This document shows positions 16,201 through 26,170 of a stretch of 64,000 nt of DNA, in pieces; position 1 is the stretch's first letter; each line of letters opens with the position of its first letter. The notes under the pieces are model-generated. The model did not search any database and was not told where the DNA came from. It saw only the letters and a program-made list of their open reading frames with translations. The position numbers and the translations under genes are program-made. The stretch is taken from the NCBI GenBank assembly GCA_002030045.1, contig LQBI01000013.1:62001-126000 (forward strand). Reading direction: 5' to 3'. Source of the stretch: Candidatus Aegiribacteria sp. MLS_C. GTDB taxonomy: Bacteria; Fermentibacterota; Fermentibacteria; Fermentibacterales; JCC-6.

Positions 16201-17496
16201 CTAACCCCTGGTGGGGATTTCAACCTGGTCCAGGATGAAGTCCTCGGTGAAGGTCTTGCTGAAGTAGCCCTTGCTGGAGTAGACCGGCTGCACCTCGATC
16301 TCCACCCTGTACTCCCCTCCCGTTACGGGGATACCCCTGTCGGTGGTTCCGTCCCACTCCAGTTCCAGCGGCCCGGCGTCGTGCCTGCCCTCGGCAAGGC
16401 GATACACCAGGTCGCCTCCGGGTCCGTATACGAAGGCTGTCATGAGGGCGTCCTCGGTGATGGTACCGCTTACCCTGAGGCCTCTGGGCAGTCCCTCTAT
16501 GTCGAGTTCCGTCAGGTCCGCCCCTATCCAGAAGTACCTGGCTCCCTCCCTTTCAGCCAGGAATACCTGCCCGTAGCGCTTCCATATGGCTATGCCGGTG
16601 GGATACCAGAGTTCGAGGTCGCCATGGCCGCGGGTACCGAAACTGGTAAGGTACTCAAGCTCGTCCGTCAGCTTGTGCACACAGCAGGAAATGCTGTCGG
16701 TGACCCATACGTTGCCCCAGAAATCCACCGCCGGGTAGTTCAGGGTCTCCCCGCCCATGTCCGAGACGCCGACTATTCTGGTGATCTCGCCGTCATCTAT
16801 CCTTGCAAGCGAGGAACCGTTGCCGGTGACCACCATCACGAACTCCTGCTCACCGTCATGGAACCATCTCTCGCCGCCGATACCGTCCACTCCGGTGGGG
16901 GAATCCAGCGGGACCGATTCCGGAAGGGAATCCGATATGGAGCTGAAGATGTAGAGAAGACCCGCCGACCTGTCGGTTACGTAGACCTGGCCGGTGCCGT
17001 CAAGGTCGACGTCCCAGGGCTCCTCGAAATCCGCCGTGAGCGTCCCCCTTGGAAGCAGCCTGGAGCCGCTCCTCTTCAGAATCACAACTCTGCGGTTGCC
17101 GGTGTCCGCCACAAGGACAAGCCCGGAGGGGTCCGCCGCTATTCCGTGGGGGGCGGAAAGCTGGGAATCCCCCGGACCGTACCCTCCGTAAAACCCCAGG
17201 GTGTACATGTCGGCGTTGTAGATGATATGACCGCTGCCTGAGTTGACGCCGTATACTGCCAGCTCGTCGTCGTCGTCGGTCCCGGGATCGTCCCAGGCCT
17301 CCAGTTTCACACATGCCAGGTCCTGAGGGTCGTCGAAGCGGATCAGTCCCCCCAGGAGCATCGCCAGCTGCTCGGTCCCGGCCCTGTAAATGCCCATGCA
17401 GTGCCCGAAAGGGGGATAAACCAGTGTGGTGGGCTCCTGTGGTTCCGAGAACCAGGCAAAGACCACCATCATCATCAACATCGTGCTCATTCTCAT
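16201..17496 (-). CDS. Secreted NHL/beta-propeller protein with FlgD-like C-terminus
   Basis: The 431-residue protein has a short signal-like hydrophobic start (MLMMMVVFAWF). Repeated blades of NHL type follow (LSAPHGIAADPSGLVLVADT, DVDLDGTGQVYVTDR, VDFWGNVWVTDS, YPTGIAIWKRYGQVFLAE), so a six-bladed propeller is likely. Residues ~345-410 resemble an FlgD Ig-like module (GPGGDLVYRL, LEWDGTTDRGIPVTGGEYRV). The substrate or partner is unknown. It overlaps the upstream lytic transglycosylase gene as ATGA, so a role at the envelope is plausible. Confidence 0.75.
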   Translation of the reverse strand: MRMSTMLMMMVVFAWFSEPQEPTTLVYPPFGHCMGIYRAGTEQLAMLLGGLIRFDDPQDLACVKLEAWDDPGTDDDDELAVYGVNSGSGHIIYNADMYTLGFYGGYGPGDSQLSAPHGIAADPSGLVLVADTGNRRVVILKRSGSRLLPRGTLTADFEEPWDVDLDGTGQVYVTDRSAGLLYIFSSISDSLPESVPLDSPTGVDGIGGERWFHDGEQEFVMVVTGNGSSLARIDDGEITRIVGVSDMGGETLNYPAVDFWGNVWVTDSISCCVHKLTDELEYLTSFGTRGHGDLELWYPTGIAIWKRYGQVFLAEREGARYFWIGADLTELDIEGLPRGLRVSGTITEDALMTAFVYGPGGDLVYRLAEGRHDAGPLELEWDGTTDRGIPVTGGEYRVEIEVQPVYSSKGYFSKTFTEDFILDQVEIPTRG

Positions 17497-19682
17497 CGCC
17501 TTTCGTAGATCCAGGCGGACCTGAGTACCTTTTTAACATATATTCTGGTTTCCCGGTATGTTATCTGTTCAATGTACATCTCCGGGTCCTCCGGGTCCCA
17601 CCCGTGCATGTCCATCCACCTGGAAGCATTCCCCGGTCCGGCGTTGTAGGCCGCCAGGAATAGCGGATAGTCGCCCCGGAAGCCCCTGTACTGCCTGTCG
17701 ATGTAGAGTGCGCCGTAGGGGACGGATGCCGCGGGTTCAAAGAACTGCTCCTCGGAGAGAGGGGGCAGGCCGTACCACCTGGCAACGTCGGCTGCGGTAC
17801 CCGGCATCAGCTGAACCACTCCCCTGGCACCGGCCCTCGAGACCACCCAGCGGTCAAAATAGCTCTCCTCCCTCATTATACCCTGAAGAGCGGCTGCGTC
17901 CAGGAGCAGGCCCTCAGTGGACAGCCGGGCAAGGTCCCGGTAGGGAGCCGGAAAATAAAGCCACAGAAGGGAATCCGGAAGCATCCTTCCCTGTTCCCTC
18001 ATTCCGGTGTCCAGGCGCCTCAGGATTTCCAGTGCCGCTCCGTGTCTACCCATGAGCGAGAGCGCCGCCGCCCTCTCGGGAGCACAGCCGGAGGCGGATG
18101 AGAGCAGTTCCAGAGCCGCCCTGCCGTAACCGGCCGCAGTAAGTTCCACTGCCAGGGAACACACCGGATCCTCCATCAGGCGTATCTCGAATGCATGCAT
18201 GTCGGGACCGTCACCGGAACCGAGCCTTTCCGCGGCAAGCATTCCGTAGAATTCCCAGGGATGACTGCGGCCTGCTTCCGAAAGGAGGGAATCACGAACA
18301 ACTGCCCTTCCGAGTTCACCCTGAAGCCTGGCCCGCCAGAAGAGCATTTCGTCCCGCCAGTAGCCAGCCGGCCATCTTCGGCATCCCTCACGCCAGAGTG
18401 AATCGGCCCTCTCCGGCTCTCCGGACATGTACAGACAGAAGCCGCCCCTCCAGTGGGCCCTCTCGTCCCCGACGAATGAACCGGAGGAAGTGAGGGATAC
18501 CAGGTATGCATCTGCCCCGGCAGCCCATTCCTGTTCACAGTCGTGGTATTTGCCGGCATCGTAGGCCAACTCCCTGGCAAAGGGGTGTTCCGGCCACCGG
18601 CGTGCAAAATCCAGACATGCGGCGTAGGCGGAAGAGGAGGACACTCCGGAACCCCTGAGTGCCCTGCATCGGAAGAGCGCGGCCCTGGCTCTCAGGGAAT
18701 CCGGAGCATCGGATCCCACGGACTCGGTCAGCCGAAGCAGTTCCTGCAATTCCCCCTCCCGCAGCAGGACCGCCATTCGGGAGCCTTCCGCGTGCCACCG
18801 GTCGCCGTTGGCGGAATACTCAGCCGCAAGGTCCGTACTGTCGACGGAGACCAGGGCGTCCACAACTTCCCAGCCGGGGCGGAAGCTGCCGGGGAACCTC
18901 TCCAGCAGTTCCTCCACCGCGACGGCGGCTATGCGGGGGTCGGATGCCAGCATGTCAAGCCAGTGCTGCAGGGAACCGGTATCCGCTGCGGCTTCGGCCT
19001 TCGACAGCGCCAGGTCCCTGTCCGGTCCGGGGGACAACGCCTCAAGAATGCTGCAAGGCAGCGTATCCGCCACCTGCCGGGACCCGTCAAGTTCCCGCAT
19101 CATCGCGGCCCTGACGGAAGGGAACAGGGATTCGAAGGGGGCCATCGCTGCAAGTATCTCCGCCCCCATGCCGCCCTGCGGTGCGGTCCCTGCCAGGGAC
19201 CAGGCCTCTCCGGGACCGGCGGTTACAGGCACTGCGGGAATGCGTGGAACGGAGTCGGTCTCGAACGCGAGCCAGGCGCGAAGGTAAGGATCCTCGAATG
19301 AAGCAAGAGCCAGGGCATCCTCCGGCCTGCCGGAAAGGTCCAGCACCGAGACCTTCCATCCGGTCAGAGCCGGCATGTCCGCCATCTCCAGACTGTCCAG
19401 CAGCAGAAGAAGATTGTCCTCCACCGCCTGTCCGTGGTGCAGGCCCAGGAGCCTGAAGAGCACCTCGTCCGTCCTGTCGGGGTGCTCCGACATGATCCGG
19501 AGAAGATTCTCCCTGGTCCCGGGGAAGTCACCGGACATGGCCAGCGAGTCAGCTTTTCGGAACAGGTCGACGATAATCTCCTCCTCAGGGGCGGGTTCCG
19601 CAGCGGGAGGGTCCTCCGTCATGGTTCCGCCGCAGGCTGCCGGAAGAATCATCATGGAGACCGAAAGAATGAAACGGTTCAT
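17493..19682 (-). CDS. Lipoprotein soluble lytic transglycosylase (Slt-like), paralogue 2
   Basis: The 729-residue lipoprotein has signal MNRFILSVSMMILPAAC with lipobox LPAAC. It has a long alpha-superhelical middle part with TPR-like units. The C-terminal SLT domain has the catalytic Glu in GIMREESYFDRW, then GVVQLMPGTAADVARWYGLP and FLAAYNAGPGNASRW. It cleaves the MurNAc-GlcNAc bond to give anhydro-muropeptides. ATG 19682 overlaps the upstream stop as ATGA. It is a tandem duplicate of the next gene with diverged sequence; the partner is not an obvious lipoprotein, so the two may sit in different places. It belongs to the long rarA operon. Confidence 0.92.
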   Translation of the reverse strand: MNRFILSVSMMILPAACGGTMTEDPPAAEPAPEEEIIVDLFRKADSLAMSGDFPGTRENLLRIMSEHPDRTDEVLFRLLGLHHGQAVEDNLLLLLDSLEMADMPALTGWKVSVLDLSGRPEDALALASFEDPYLRAWLAFETDSVPRIPAVPVTAGPGEAWSLAGTAPQGGMGAEILAAMAPFESLFPSVRAAMMRELDGSRQVADTLPCSILEALSPGPDRDLALSKAEAAADTGSLQHWLDMLASDPRIAAVAVEELLERFPGSFRPGWEVVDALVSVDSTDLAAEYSANGDRWHAEGSRMAVLLREGELQELLRLTESVGSDAPDSLRARAALFRCRALRGSGVSSSSAYAACLDFARRWPEHPFARELAYDAGKYHDCEQEWAAGADAYLVSLTSSGSFVGDERAHWRGGFCLYMSGEPERADSLWREGCRRWPAGYWRDEMLFWRARLQGELGRAVVRDSLLSEAGRSHPWEFYGMLAAERLGSGDGPDMHAFEIRLMEDPVCSLAVELTAAGYGRAALELLSSASGCAPERAAALSLMGRHGAALEILRRLDTGMREQGRMLPDSLLWLYFPAPYRDLARLSTEGLLLDAAALQGIMREESYFDRWVVSRAGARGVVQLMPGTAADVARWYGLPPLSEEQFFEPAASVPYGALYIDRQYRGFRGDYPLFLAAYNAGPGNASRWMDMHGWDPEDPEMYIEQITYRETRIYVKKVLRSAWIYERR

Positions 19683-21862
19683 TCGAAGAGGCCCCCGTAG
19701 ATCCATGCGTTGGTCATCACGCTCTTCACGTAGCCCCTGGTCTCCGTCAGCGGTATCTGCTCGATGAACAGTTCCGGGTCACCCTCCTCGGGAGGGAAGT
19801 CCTCTATCCACCTCTGGGCGTTCCCGGGCCCTGCGTTGTAGGCCGAAAGTGCCAGCATGACGGAGCCCTCGAAGCGCGACAGCTGCCTGTCGAGATAGAT
19901 GGACCCGTACAGTATCGACTTGTCGGGAACGTAGAAATCATCTCCGGAAAGGTTCGGAAGGCCGTACCATCTGGCGATATCCCCGGCTGTGCCGGGCATT
20001 AGCTGTATCAGGCCGGAGGCTCCCACCCACGACCTGGCCCACCTGTTGAAGTAGCTCTCCTGCCTCATGAGCCCGGTGACCAGCTCCGGCTCGATGGAGA
20101 GGCCGGCTATGCACTCCTCTGTGAGCTTCCTGTAGGGCGCCGGAAAATAGTAGCGCAGCAGGCTGTCCGGCAGTATTCCTGCTCCGGTGTCCCTGAGCCT
20201 GTAGTCCAGCCCCCTGAGTACCTCAAGTGACCTCTGGTGCTCACCCATCAGCGCCAGCGCCATTGCCCTGGCGCCCTCATCGGAAGCGCCGGTTCCGTAA
20301 AGCATGTCAGAAGCCATGGTACCGTATCCCCTGGACATCATGCAAACTGCTTCGGCGGTCACGGGATCGGAGGAGAGGTCGATGTCCGACATGGGGAACC
20401 GTTCTCTGTCGCCGCCCGTCCTCGACGATGCCAGGAGACCGTAGAACTCCCACGGGTGCCTGGCCGCCGTGAGCTCAAGCAGCTCGCGGCTCAAGGAGAG
20501 TTCTCCCTTTCTTTCGGCGTAACGGGCTCTCCAGAACAGCATCTCGTCGCACCATGAGGAGAATGGATATCTGTCGATGCCCGTCGCCCAGATGGAATCC
20601 CCCACCACGCCCCTGCCGCACATGTAATGGCAGAATCCGGCTCTCCAGAACGTCCTGGCCTGGCCGAAGTCGCCGGCCCTCAGCGCTGTCAGGTAGGCGT
20701 CGGCTGCGGCTGGCCAGTCCCTTTCGGAATCGTAGTAGCGCCCGGCGAGGTAGGCGGCCTCGCTTGCCAGGGGATGCCGGGAATAGGTTGCCGCGAACAG
20801 GTAATAACTGGCGTAATACTCCGCCGCCGGTCTTCCGAGGGCCCTCTGTGCCCTTGCCCTGAAGAGGGCTCCTCTGGCGAGGAGTGAATCGGGGGAATCC
20901 GGTGGCAGCGAGTCGCAGAGCCTGAGAAGATCGGCGTTCAGTCCCGTCTCCCGAAGCAGGGCCATTTCGACCCCCTGAGCGAAGGCACGGTCGGTGGAAC
21001 ACTCCGCCAGGCTATCCGCCACCCGCGGCATCCCTCCGGAGACCAGGATGTCCGTCAGTCTCCATGAGGATGACCACCTTCCGGGGTCGATCCTCAGCAG
21101 GGCCAGCGCCGCCGGGAGCGAAGTCCTGCCTTCCGCCCCGAGCCTCGCCTCCCACGTGGCGGAGTTTCCCGCCGCAAGATGGAGGTCCCTCTCCGCATGG
21201 AGCAGCTCCAGCCTTTCGCTGGAATGATGTTCCGACAGCTGGAAGATGACCTGGTCCCACCAGGTCCCCTCGCTCTTCATGCCTATCTCAAGCTCGGTTA
21301 GCACCTCGCCGGCGAGGAAGGGCAGGAACAGCGCGTCCCTTACCGTCTGCTCCACCTGACCCTTGCTCATCCTTCCATCCTGGCAGACCATGACCCTCAC
21401 GGCCCTCTCGGCAAGGCAGGAGGGCGCGGGAAGGACCGCCGGCAGGATGATCTCCTCTTCGTCCCTCTGGAGCCAGAGGCCCAGGAGCGGGTCTTCCGGG
21501 GAGACGAAAGCGGCTGCGCGGTCCCCCTGCCTCGAGAGGTCCAGTATGGATACCCTCCATCCGTCCATGTTCCCGGAGCCGGAGGATTCCATGCTGTCGA
21601 GGAGCCCGAGGAACTGCTCCTCCCGTCCGGAGCCGTGGTACAGGCCGGCCAGCCTGAACAGCGCCTGTTCGCTCCATTCGCCCCCTTCATACAGAAAGGT
21701 CAGGAGTACCGTTTCCGCGGAGTCCAGATCCCCCGCAAGTGCGAGGGAGTCCACCGTCCTGAACGGCCCGGCCGCTACGGTGGCCGCGGCCGCTGCCGTT
21801 ACCGCCGCCAGGAGAAGAGCCGCTGGTAGACGGACTGAAAGGCTCCCGATCACAGCCGCCAT
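19679..21862 (-). CDS. Soluble lytic transglycosylase (Slt-like), paralogue 1
   Basis: The 727-residue protein has an N-terminal signal (SVRLPAALLLAAVTAAAAA) and a helical superhelix. The C-terminal SLT domain has Glu in GLMRQESYFNRW, GLIQLMPGTAGDIARWYGLP and LALSAYNAGPGNAQRW. The two paralogues share length and domain order (e.g. FYGLLAS versus FYGMLAA and YYFPAPYR versus LYFPAPYR), showing a tandem duplication. The start ATG 21862 is one base after the purH stop codon. It acts on periplasmic murein. The open frame reaching 21967 is rejected because it lies within purH. Confidence 0.92.
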   Translation of the reverse strand: MAAVIGSLSVRLPAALLLAAVTAAAAATVAAGPFRTVDSLALAGDLDSAETVLLTFLYEGGEWSEQALFRLAGLYHGSGREEQFLGLLDSMESSGSGNMDGWRVSILDLSRQGDRAAAFVSPEDPLLGLWLQRDEEEIILPAVLPAPSCLAERAVRVMVCQDGRMSKGQVEQTVRDALFLPFLAGEVLTELEIGMKSEGTWWDQVIFQLSEHHSSERLELLHAERDLHLAAGNSATWEARLGAEGRTSLPAALALLRIDPGRWSSSWRLTDILVSGGMPRVADSLAECSTDRAFAQGVEMALLRETGLNADLLRLCDSLPPDSPDSLLARGALFRARAQRALGRPAAEYYASYYLFAATYSRHPLASEAAYLAGRYYDSERDWPAAADAYLTALRAGDFGQARTFWRAGFCHYMCGRGVVGDSIWATGIDRYPFSSWCDEMLFWRARYAERKGELSLSRELLELTAARHPWEFYGLLASSRTGGDRERFPMSDIDLSSDPVTAEAVCMMSRGYGTMASDMLYGTGASDEGARAMALALMGEHQRSLEVLRGLDYRLRDTGAGILPDSLLRYYFPAPYRKLTEECIAGLSIEPELVTGLMRQESYFNRWARSWVGASGLIQLMPGTAGDIARWYGLPNLSGDDFYVPDKSILYGSIYLDRQLSRFEGSVMLALSAYNAGPGNAQRWIEDFPPEEGDPELFIEQIPLTETRGYVKSVMTNAWIYGGLFE

Positions 21863-21863
21863 C

Positions 21864-23366
21864 CTAGTGCCTGAAATGCCTGGCGCCGGTGAGGACCATG
21901 GCCATCCCGTGCTCGTCTGCGGCCCTGATGACCTCCTCGTCACGGATGGACCCTCCGGGCTGCACAATGGCTGTTATTCCCTCCTCCGCGGCCCTGTCGG
22001 GACCGTCCCTGAAGGGGAAGAACCCGTCGGAGGCCAGTACGGTCCCCTCGAGGGAATGGCCTTCCCTAAGGGCCCTCCTGATCGCGAGGTCCATGCTCTC
22101 TATCCTGCTCATCTGCCCGGCCCCGACCCCCAGGGTCCCGTTGCTGTCCCCTACGACGATCGCGTTGCTCTTCACCGACCTGCAGACCCTCCAGAGGATG
22201 TCCATCGCCGAAAGCTCCTCCTCGGTGGGCTTCCTTGATGTTACCGCCCTCACCTCCTCCAGGCCCTCCACCCTGTCCGCCTCCTGGAAGAGCATACCTC
22301 CCCATATGCTCCTGACGGTCCTTCCTTCGGGGATTCCAGGCTGCATCTGCAGTATCCTGAGGTTCTTCCTCTTCCTCAGCCTCTTCAGGGCGTCATCTTC
22401 GAAGGAGGGCGCCATGACGATCTCCAGGAAGAGGTCCCTGAGGGCCGAGACCAGCGCCATGTCCACCGGGCGGTTCACGGCGAGAATACCCCCGTAGGGA
22501 GAGGTCCTGTCGGCACGGAATGCGTTCTCGAAAGCCTCGGTCCCGTTCTTTCCCGTACCGGCACCGCAGGGGTTGCCGTGCTTCATGAGAACTGCGGAGG
22601 GCCTGTCCGCGGGCATGGAGACCGCCAGATCCCAGGCGGCGTCGGCATCAAGGTAGTTGTTGTAGCTGAGGGGCTTGCCTCCGAGGACGGAGGCAGCGCC
22701 GAACCCGGTCCTGGGCCACGGGAAATGAATGCCCGCCGCCTGGTGGGGGTTCTCCCCGTAACGGAGTTCAGGCACCAGACCACCCTCCATCCGCAGCGCG
22801 ATCTCCAGGTCGTAGCGGGAGGTGGTGTCGAAGGTCCTGCAGGCCATCATCCTCCGGAATTCCTCGTCGTCTGATCCTGCTGCCACTGCACGGAGGACAT
22901 CGATGAAGACGTCCCTGCCTGTGGCGGATATCACGTGTCTCCAGTTCTTGGCCGCCGCCCTGGCCATGGCGGGGCCGCCGATGTCTATCATCTCCACCAT
23001 TCCCGGGTCATCGGGGGACATTCCACTGGTCCTGTGGAAGGGGTAGAGGTCCACCGCCACCAGGTCGAAGACCGGCAGGCCGTCTGCGATCCTCCTGTCC
23101 CTGTCCCTGCCTTCCGCTAGTATTGCCGCGTGCAGTTCCGGATGGAGGGTCTTGACCCTGCCGCCCAGCAGGGAGCTGATGCCGGTTATCTCCTCGGTTG
23201 GTATTACGGGTATGCCCGCCCCGGATATTACCGAGGCTGTGCCGCCCGAAGCGTAGATGGTCCAGCCCAGCCCGCTGAGTCCGCCGGCAAAATCCTCGAG
23301 ACCCTCCTTGTCCCAGGCGCTGACGAGAGCCGTTCTGCCGCTCCCGGGTCTTCCCTTCTCAGACAT
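21864..23366 (-). CDS. purH: Bifunctional AICAR formyltransferase / IMP cyclohydrolase
   Basis: Performs the last two steps of purine synthesis. The 500-residue protein has the N-terminal IMP cyclohydrolase/MGS-like domain (ALVSAWDKEGLEDFA, YASGGTASVI, GGRVKTLHPELHAAIL). The AICAR transformylase domain follows, with LMKHGNPCGAG and SYNNYLDADAAWDLA, ending VLTGARHFRH. Length is close to the usual ~510-530. It overlaps nadE by eight bases. No other purine gene is nearby, so it is an isolated member placed in the long operon. Confidence 0.97.
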   Translation of the reverse strand: MSEKGRPGSGRTALVSAWDKEGLEDFAGGLSGLGWTIYASGGTASVISGAGIPVIPTEEITGISSLLGGRVKTLHPELHAAILAEGRDRDRRIADGLPVFDLVAVDLYPFHRTSGMSPDDPGMVEMIDIGGPAMARAAAKNWRHVISATGRDVFIDVLRAVAAGSDDEEFRRMMACRTFDTTSRYDLEIALRMEGGLVPELRYGENPHQAAGIHFPWPRTGFGAASVLGGKPLSYNNYLDADAAWDLAVSMPADRPSAVLMKHGNPCGAGTGKNGTEAFENAFRADRTSPYGGILAVNRPVDMALVSALRDLFLEIVMAPSFEDDALKRLRKRKNLRILQMQPGIPEGRTVRSIWGGMLFQEADRVEGLEEVRAVTSRKPTEEELSAMDILWRVCRSVKSNAIVVGDSNGTLGVGAGQMSRIESMDLAIRRALREGHSLEGTVLASDGFFPFRDGPDRAAEEGITAIVQPGGSIRDEEVIRAADEHGMAMVLTGARHFRH

Positions 23367-24108
23367 TGTCCTCCATCCATTTCCTGGCCTCGAAGCATGG
23401 TATCGGCCTGCGCTTGTGCTCCGTGGCCCTGACCATGTCCCCTATCCTGTCAGCTGTTTCCCGCGGTACCTCACCGCCGCGGAAGTACTCCATGATGTCG
23501 CCGTAGGTGAACCCCATCTCCTTCTCATCGCTCTGGCCGGGCCAGAGACCTGCGGAAGGGACCTTTTCGATCACCCAGCCAGGCAGTCCCAGGGCCCGCG
23601 CAAGCTCCCTGACCTCCTCCTTGTAGAGCCTGCCTATTGGAAGCAGGTCGGCTGCGCCGTCGCCCCATTTGGTCCAGTACCCCACTCGCAGCTCCGAGAA
23701 GTTGCCGGTGCCGAGAACCAGCCTGCCGCGGGAGTGGGCGTAGAGCATGGCCATCCTCAGCCTGGACTTGGTGTTGGCGATATTGAGCCTGTCGGTTTCC
23801 TGAAGACCGCCCGCCTCCAGGAAACTCTCCAGCACGGGGGAGAGTTCTATGGTCCGGCCTTCTATGCCCAGGTGCCGTACTATCCTCAGCCCGTCCTCGG
23901 TGTCCGATGTAACGCTGCCGCAGGGCATGACCAGTCCAAGGACCCTGTCCGGTGACAGCGCGCCGGCTCCCAGAGCGGCGGTCACCGCCGAGTCCAGGCC
24001 CCCGCTGACTCCAAGCACCAGCCCATCCATGCCCGCATCGATCAGGGTTCTTCGAATCCAATCGCCTATCGCTTCAGCCAGCTTTTCGTAGTCGATTCGC
24101 GATACCAT
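23359..24108 (-). CDS. nadE: NH3-dependent NAD+ synthetase
   Basis: The 249-residue protein has the PP-loop ATPase motif LGVSGGLDSAVTAAL and the family blocks IANTKSRLRMAMLYAHS and GTGNFSELRVGYWTKWGDGAADLLPIG. There is no N-terminal glutaminase domain, so it uses ammonia to convert deamido-NAD to NAD. The start at 24108 is a few bases after the rnr stop and it overlaps purH by eight bases. Confidence 0.96.
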   Translation of the reverse strand: MVSRIDYEKLAEAIGDWIRRTLIDAGMDGLVLGVSGGLDSAVTAALGAGALSPDRVLGLVMPCGSVTSDTEDGLRIVRHLGIEGRTIELSPVLESFLEAGGLQETDRLNIANTKSRLRMAMLYAHSRGRLVLGTGNFSELRVGYWTKWGDGAADLLPIGRLYKEEVRELARALGLPGWVIEKVPSAGLWPGQSDEKEMGFTYGDIMEYFRGGEVPRETADRIGDMVRATEHKRRPIPCFEARKWMEDNV

Positions 24109-24112
24109 CGGT

Positions 24113-26170
24113 TCATTCCCTTACCGTGATCAGGGAGAGCTTCCTCTCCATCACGTCGACGGAGAGAACCTTAACCCTCACCTGGGAGCCTTCATGGAAG
24201 ATACCTCCGGGACCGTGGAACGGGATGCCCGACCTCCTGATGTCCTTACTGTGGGCTAGACCCTCCACCGGTACGTCCTCCAGCCTTACGAAGATACCGA
24301 ACCTCTTCACGCCGGTTACCACCCCGTCGTGGACGCTGCCGGTCATCCTGGACAGGTAGAGAAGCGCCATCAGCTCCACCGCGTCCCTCTCGGCGCTCTC
24401 CGCGTTGTCCTCCCTGTAGCTGGCGCTCTCCGCCATGTCGGAAACCGGACGGCAGGCAGCCGGTACCAGGCCCTTCTCCTGCATGGAAAGCATCTGGTGG
24501 ACCAGCAGGTCCGGGTACCGTCTTATGGGGCTGGTGAAATGCATGTAGCTCCTGAGCGCCAGACCGAAGTGGCCGAGGTTGCCGGCCATGTAGACCGCCT
24601 TCCTGAGGGACCTCAGGACGTGCTCGGAGACCAGGTCCCTAAGGGCCCTGCTCTCGATCCCCAGCAGAAGGGCCCGCATTCCGGAGGGGCTCCGGATCCT
24701 TCCTCCGGGTATTCTGACCTCCAGTCTGTCCAGCTCCTGTTCCAGTCTTTCGATGGACTTCTCGGCCGGTTCCTCGTGAACCCTGTAGAGCACGGGGAGC
24801 CCGGTCCATGTACAATGGTCGGCAACTGCCCTGTTGGCCTCCACCATGAAGTTCTCTATCATCCTGTGGGATTCGTCGGAGGGCACCGGCAGGAAACCCC
24901 CTGGCCATCCATCCTCATCGAACTCGACCCTGTATTCCGAGGTCTGTATCTCCAGGGCCCCCCTCTCCTCACGCACCCGGTCCAGGTCGGCCGAAAGCCT
25001 TCCCAGGTCTGTGAACAGGAGCTTCAAACGGGGATCACCGCCCCCTCCACGAAGGTACTCGAGAGCCTCTTCGTAGGTCATCCTGCTGTCGGAGCGTATG
25101 GCTGAGGGAAGAATCGAGAAATCCTTCCTCTTACCCGTATCGTCGAACTTCATTATGACCGTCCTCGCAGGCCTGTCCTCGCCGGGCCTGAGACTGCAGG
25201 CCCCGTTCGACAGGACCTGCGGCAGCATGGGTATGACCCTGTCGGGAAGGTACACGCTCGTCCCCCTGCTGCTCGCCTCCGAGTCCAGAGGACTCCCGTG
25301 GGCCACGTAGGCCGCCACGTCGGCGATATGCACGTATAGGATCCTTGTCCCGTCCTCCTCGGCGTAGGATACCGCGTCGTCGAAATCACGGGCATCCACC
25401 GGGTCGACCGTTATGGTCAGCAGTTCCCTCAGGTCCTCCCTGCCCTCCAGGCTCCAGGGTTCACCGGCCTTCCGGGAGGCCAGCTCCTCCATATCCCCGG
25501 GAAATTCCCCGGGAAGACCGTGGTCCATTGCAACTGCATCGATAAGGGCCTCAGGTGACCCGGGTCTTCCCAGGTTCCTTTTCAGTACTGCAGTGGGCCT
25601 GTGACTTCCGTAGTCGAGTTCCGCGTAGACCAGCCTGCCCTGGGACACCGGTTCACCCCGTCCCGTCCGAAGGGGCAGGTTCCTCGGCAGCACCGGGTCC
25701 ACCGGGTCGATCACCCAGCCGTGACCCCTCTTCCGGACTACTCCACTGAGGCCCTTCCTGCTCCTCTCGGCGACTTCCATCACCTTGCCGCCGAAGGTGT
25801 CCTCATCGATCTGCTGGAGCTTTTTAGCAAATACCGTATCACGGTCCAGGGCTCCCCCCGTGTTGCGGCGGTCTATCTCCAGCCTTCCTCCATCGAACTT
25901 CACGAATCCGCTTCCGTCGGATCTCATTACTATTCGGCCCCTGAAGATACCGAGTTGCTCCGGAAGGGCGTAACGTCCACCTCCGGCGGGCCGGAGGCTG
26001 CCTCGCTCCACCAGCAGCTCCACCGCCTCCGATAGCCTGGGATGCTCTCCTTCAAGGCCGGATGCTATCTGCTGGAACGAAAGCCTTGCGGAAGGCCGGG
26101 AAGCGAAAAGGTCCAGCACCTCCGCAGCCGACTCCTCCACACCGGGCGGTATTTCCCTGTCATCGACCAC
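24113..26170 (-). CDS. rnr: Ribonuclease R-like 3'-5' exoribonuclease
   Basis: The 685-residue RNase II/R-family protein has an N-terminal winged-helix region (~10-70) and cold-shock-like domains (LGIFRGRIVMRSDGSGFV; GVVRKRGHGWVIDPVD). The RNB catalytic domain has the metal aspartates in ITVDPVDARDFDDAVSY and the motif YMHFTSPIRRYPDLLVH. A C-terminal S1 domain is present (GSVHDGVVTGVKRFGIFVRL). It degrades structured RNA. It is somewhat shorter than E. coli RNase R, lacking the basic tail. The first 11 bases overlap the kinase-like gene. Confidence 0.94.
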   Translation of the reverse strand: MVDDREIPPGVEESAAEVLDLFASRPSARLSFQQIASGLEGEHPRLSEAVELLVERGSLRPAGGGRYALPEQLGIFRGRIVMRSDGSGFVKFDGGRLEIDRRNTGGALDRDTVFAKKLQQIDEDTFGGKVMEVAERSRKGLSGVVRKRGHGWVIDPVDPVLPRNLPLRTGRGEPVSQGRLVYAELDYGSHRPTAVLKRNLGRPGSPEALIDAVAMDHGLPGEFPGDMEELASRKAGEPWSLEGREDLRELLTITVDPVDARDFDDAVSYAEEDGTRILYVHIADVAAYVAHGSPLDSEASSRGTSVYLPDRVIPMLPQVLSNGACSLRPGEDRPARTVIMKFDDTGKRKDFSILPSAIRSDSRMTYEEALEYLRGGGGDPRLKLLFTDLGRLSADLDRVREERGALEIQTSEYRVEFDEDGWPGGFLPVPSDESHRMIENFMVEANRAVADHCTWTGLPVLYRVHEEPAEKSIERLEQELDRLEVRIPGGRIRSPSGMRALLLGIESRALRDLVSEHVLRSLRKAVYMAGNLGHFGLALRSYMHFTSPIRRYPDLLVHQMLSMQEKGLVPAACRPVSDMAESASYREDNAESAERDAVELMALLYLSRMTGSVHDGVVTGVKRFGIFVRLEDVPVEGLAHSKDIRRSGIPFHGPGGIFHEGSQVRVKVLSVDVMERKLSLITVRE

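Noticed and set aside
23359-24108. Glutamine-dependent NAD synthetase
   Set aside because: No nitrilase-like glutaminase domain; the 249-residue length fits the ammonia type.
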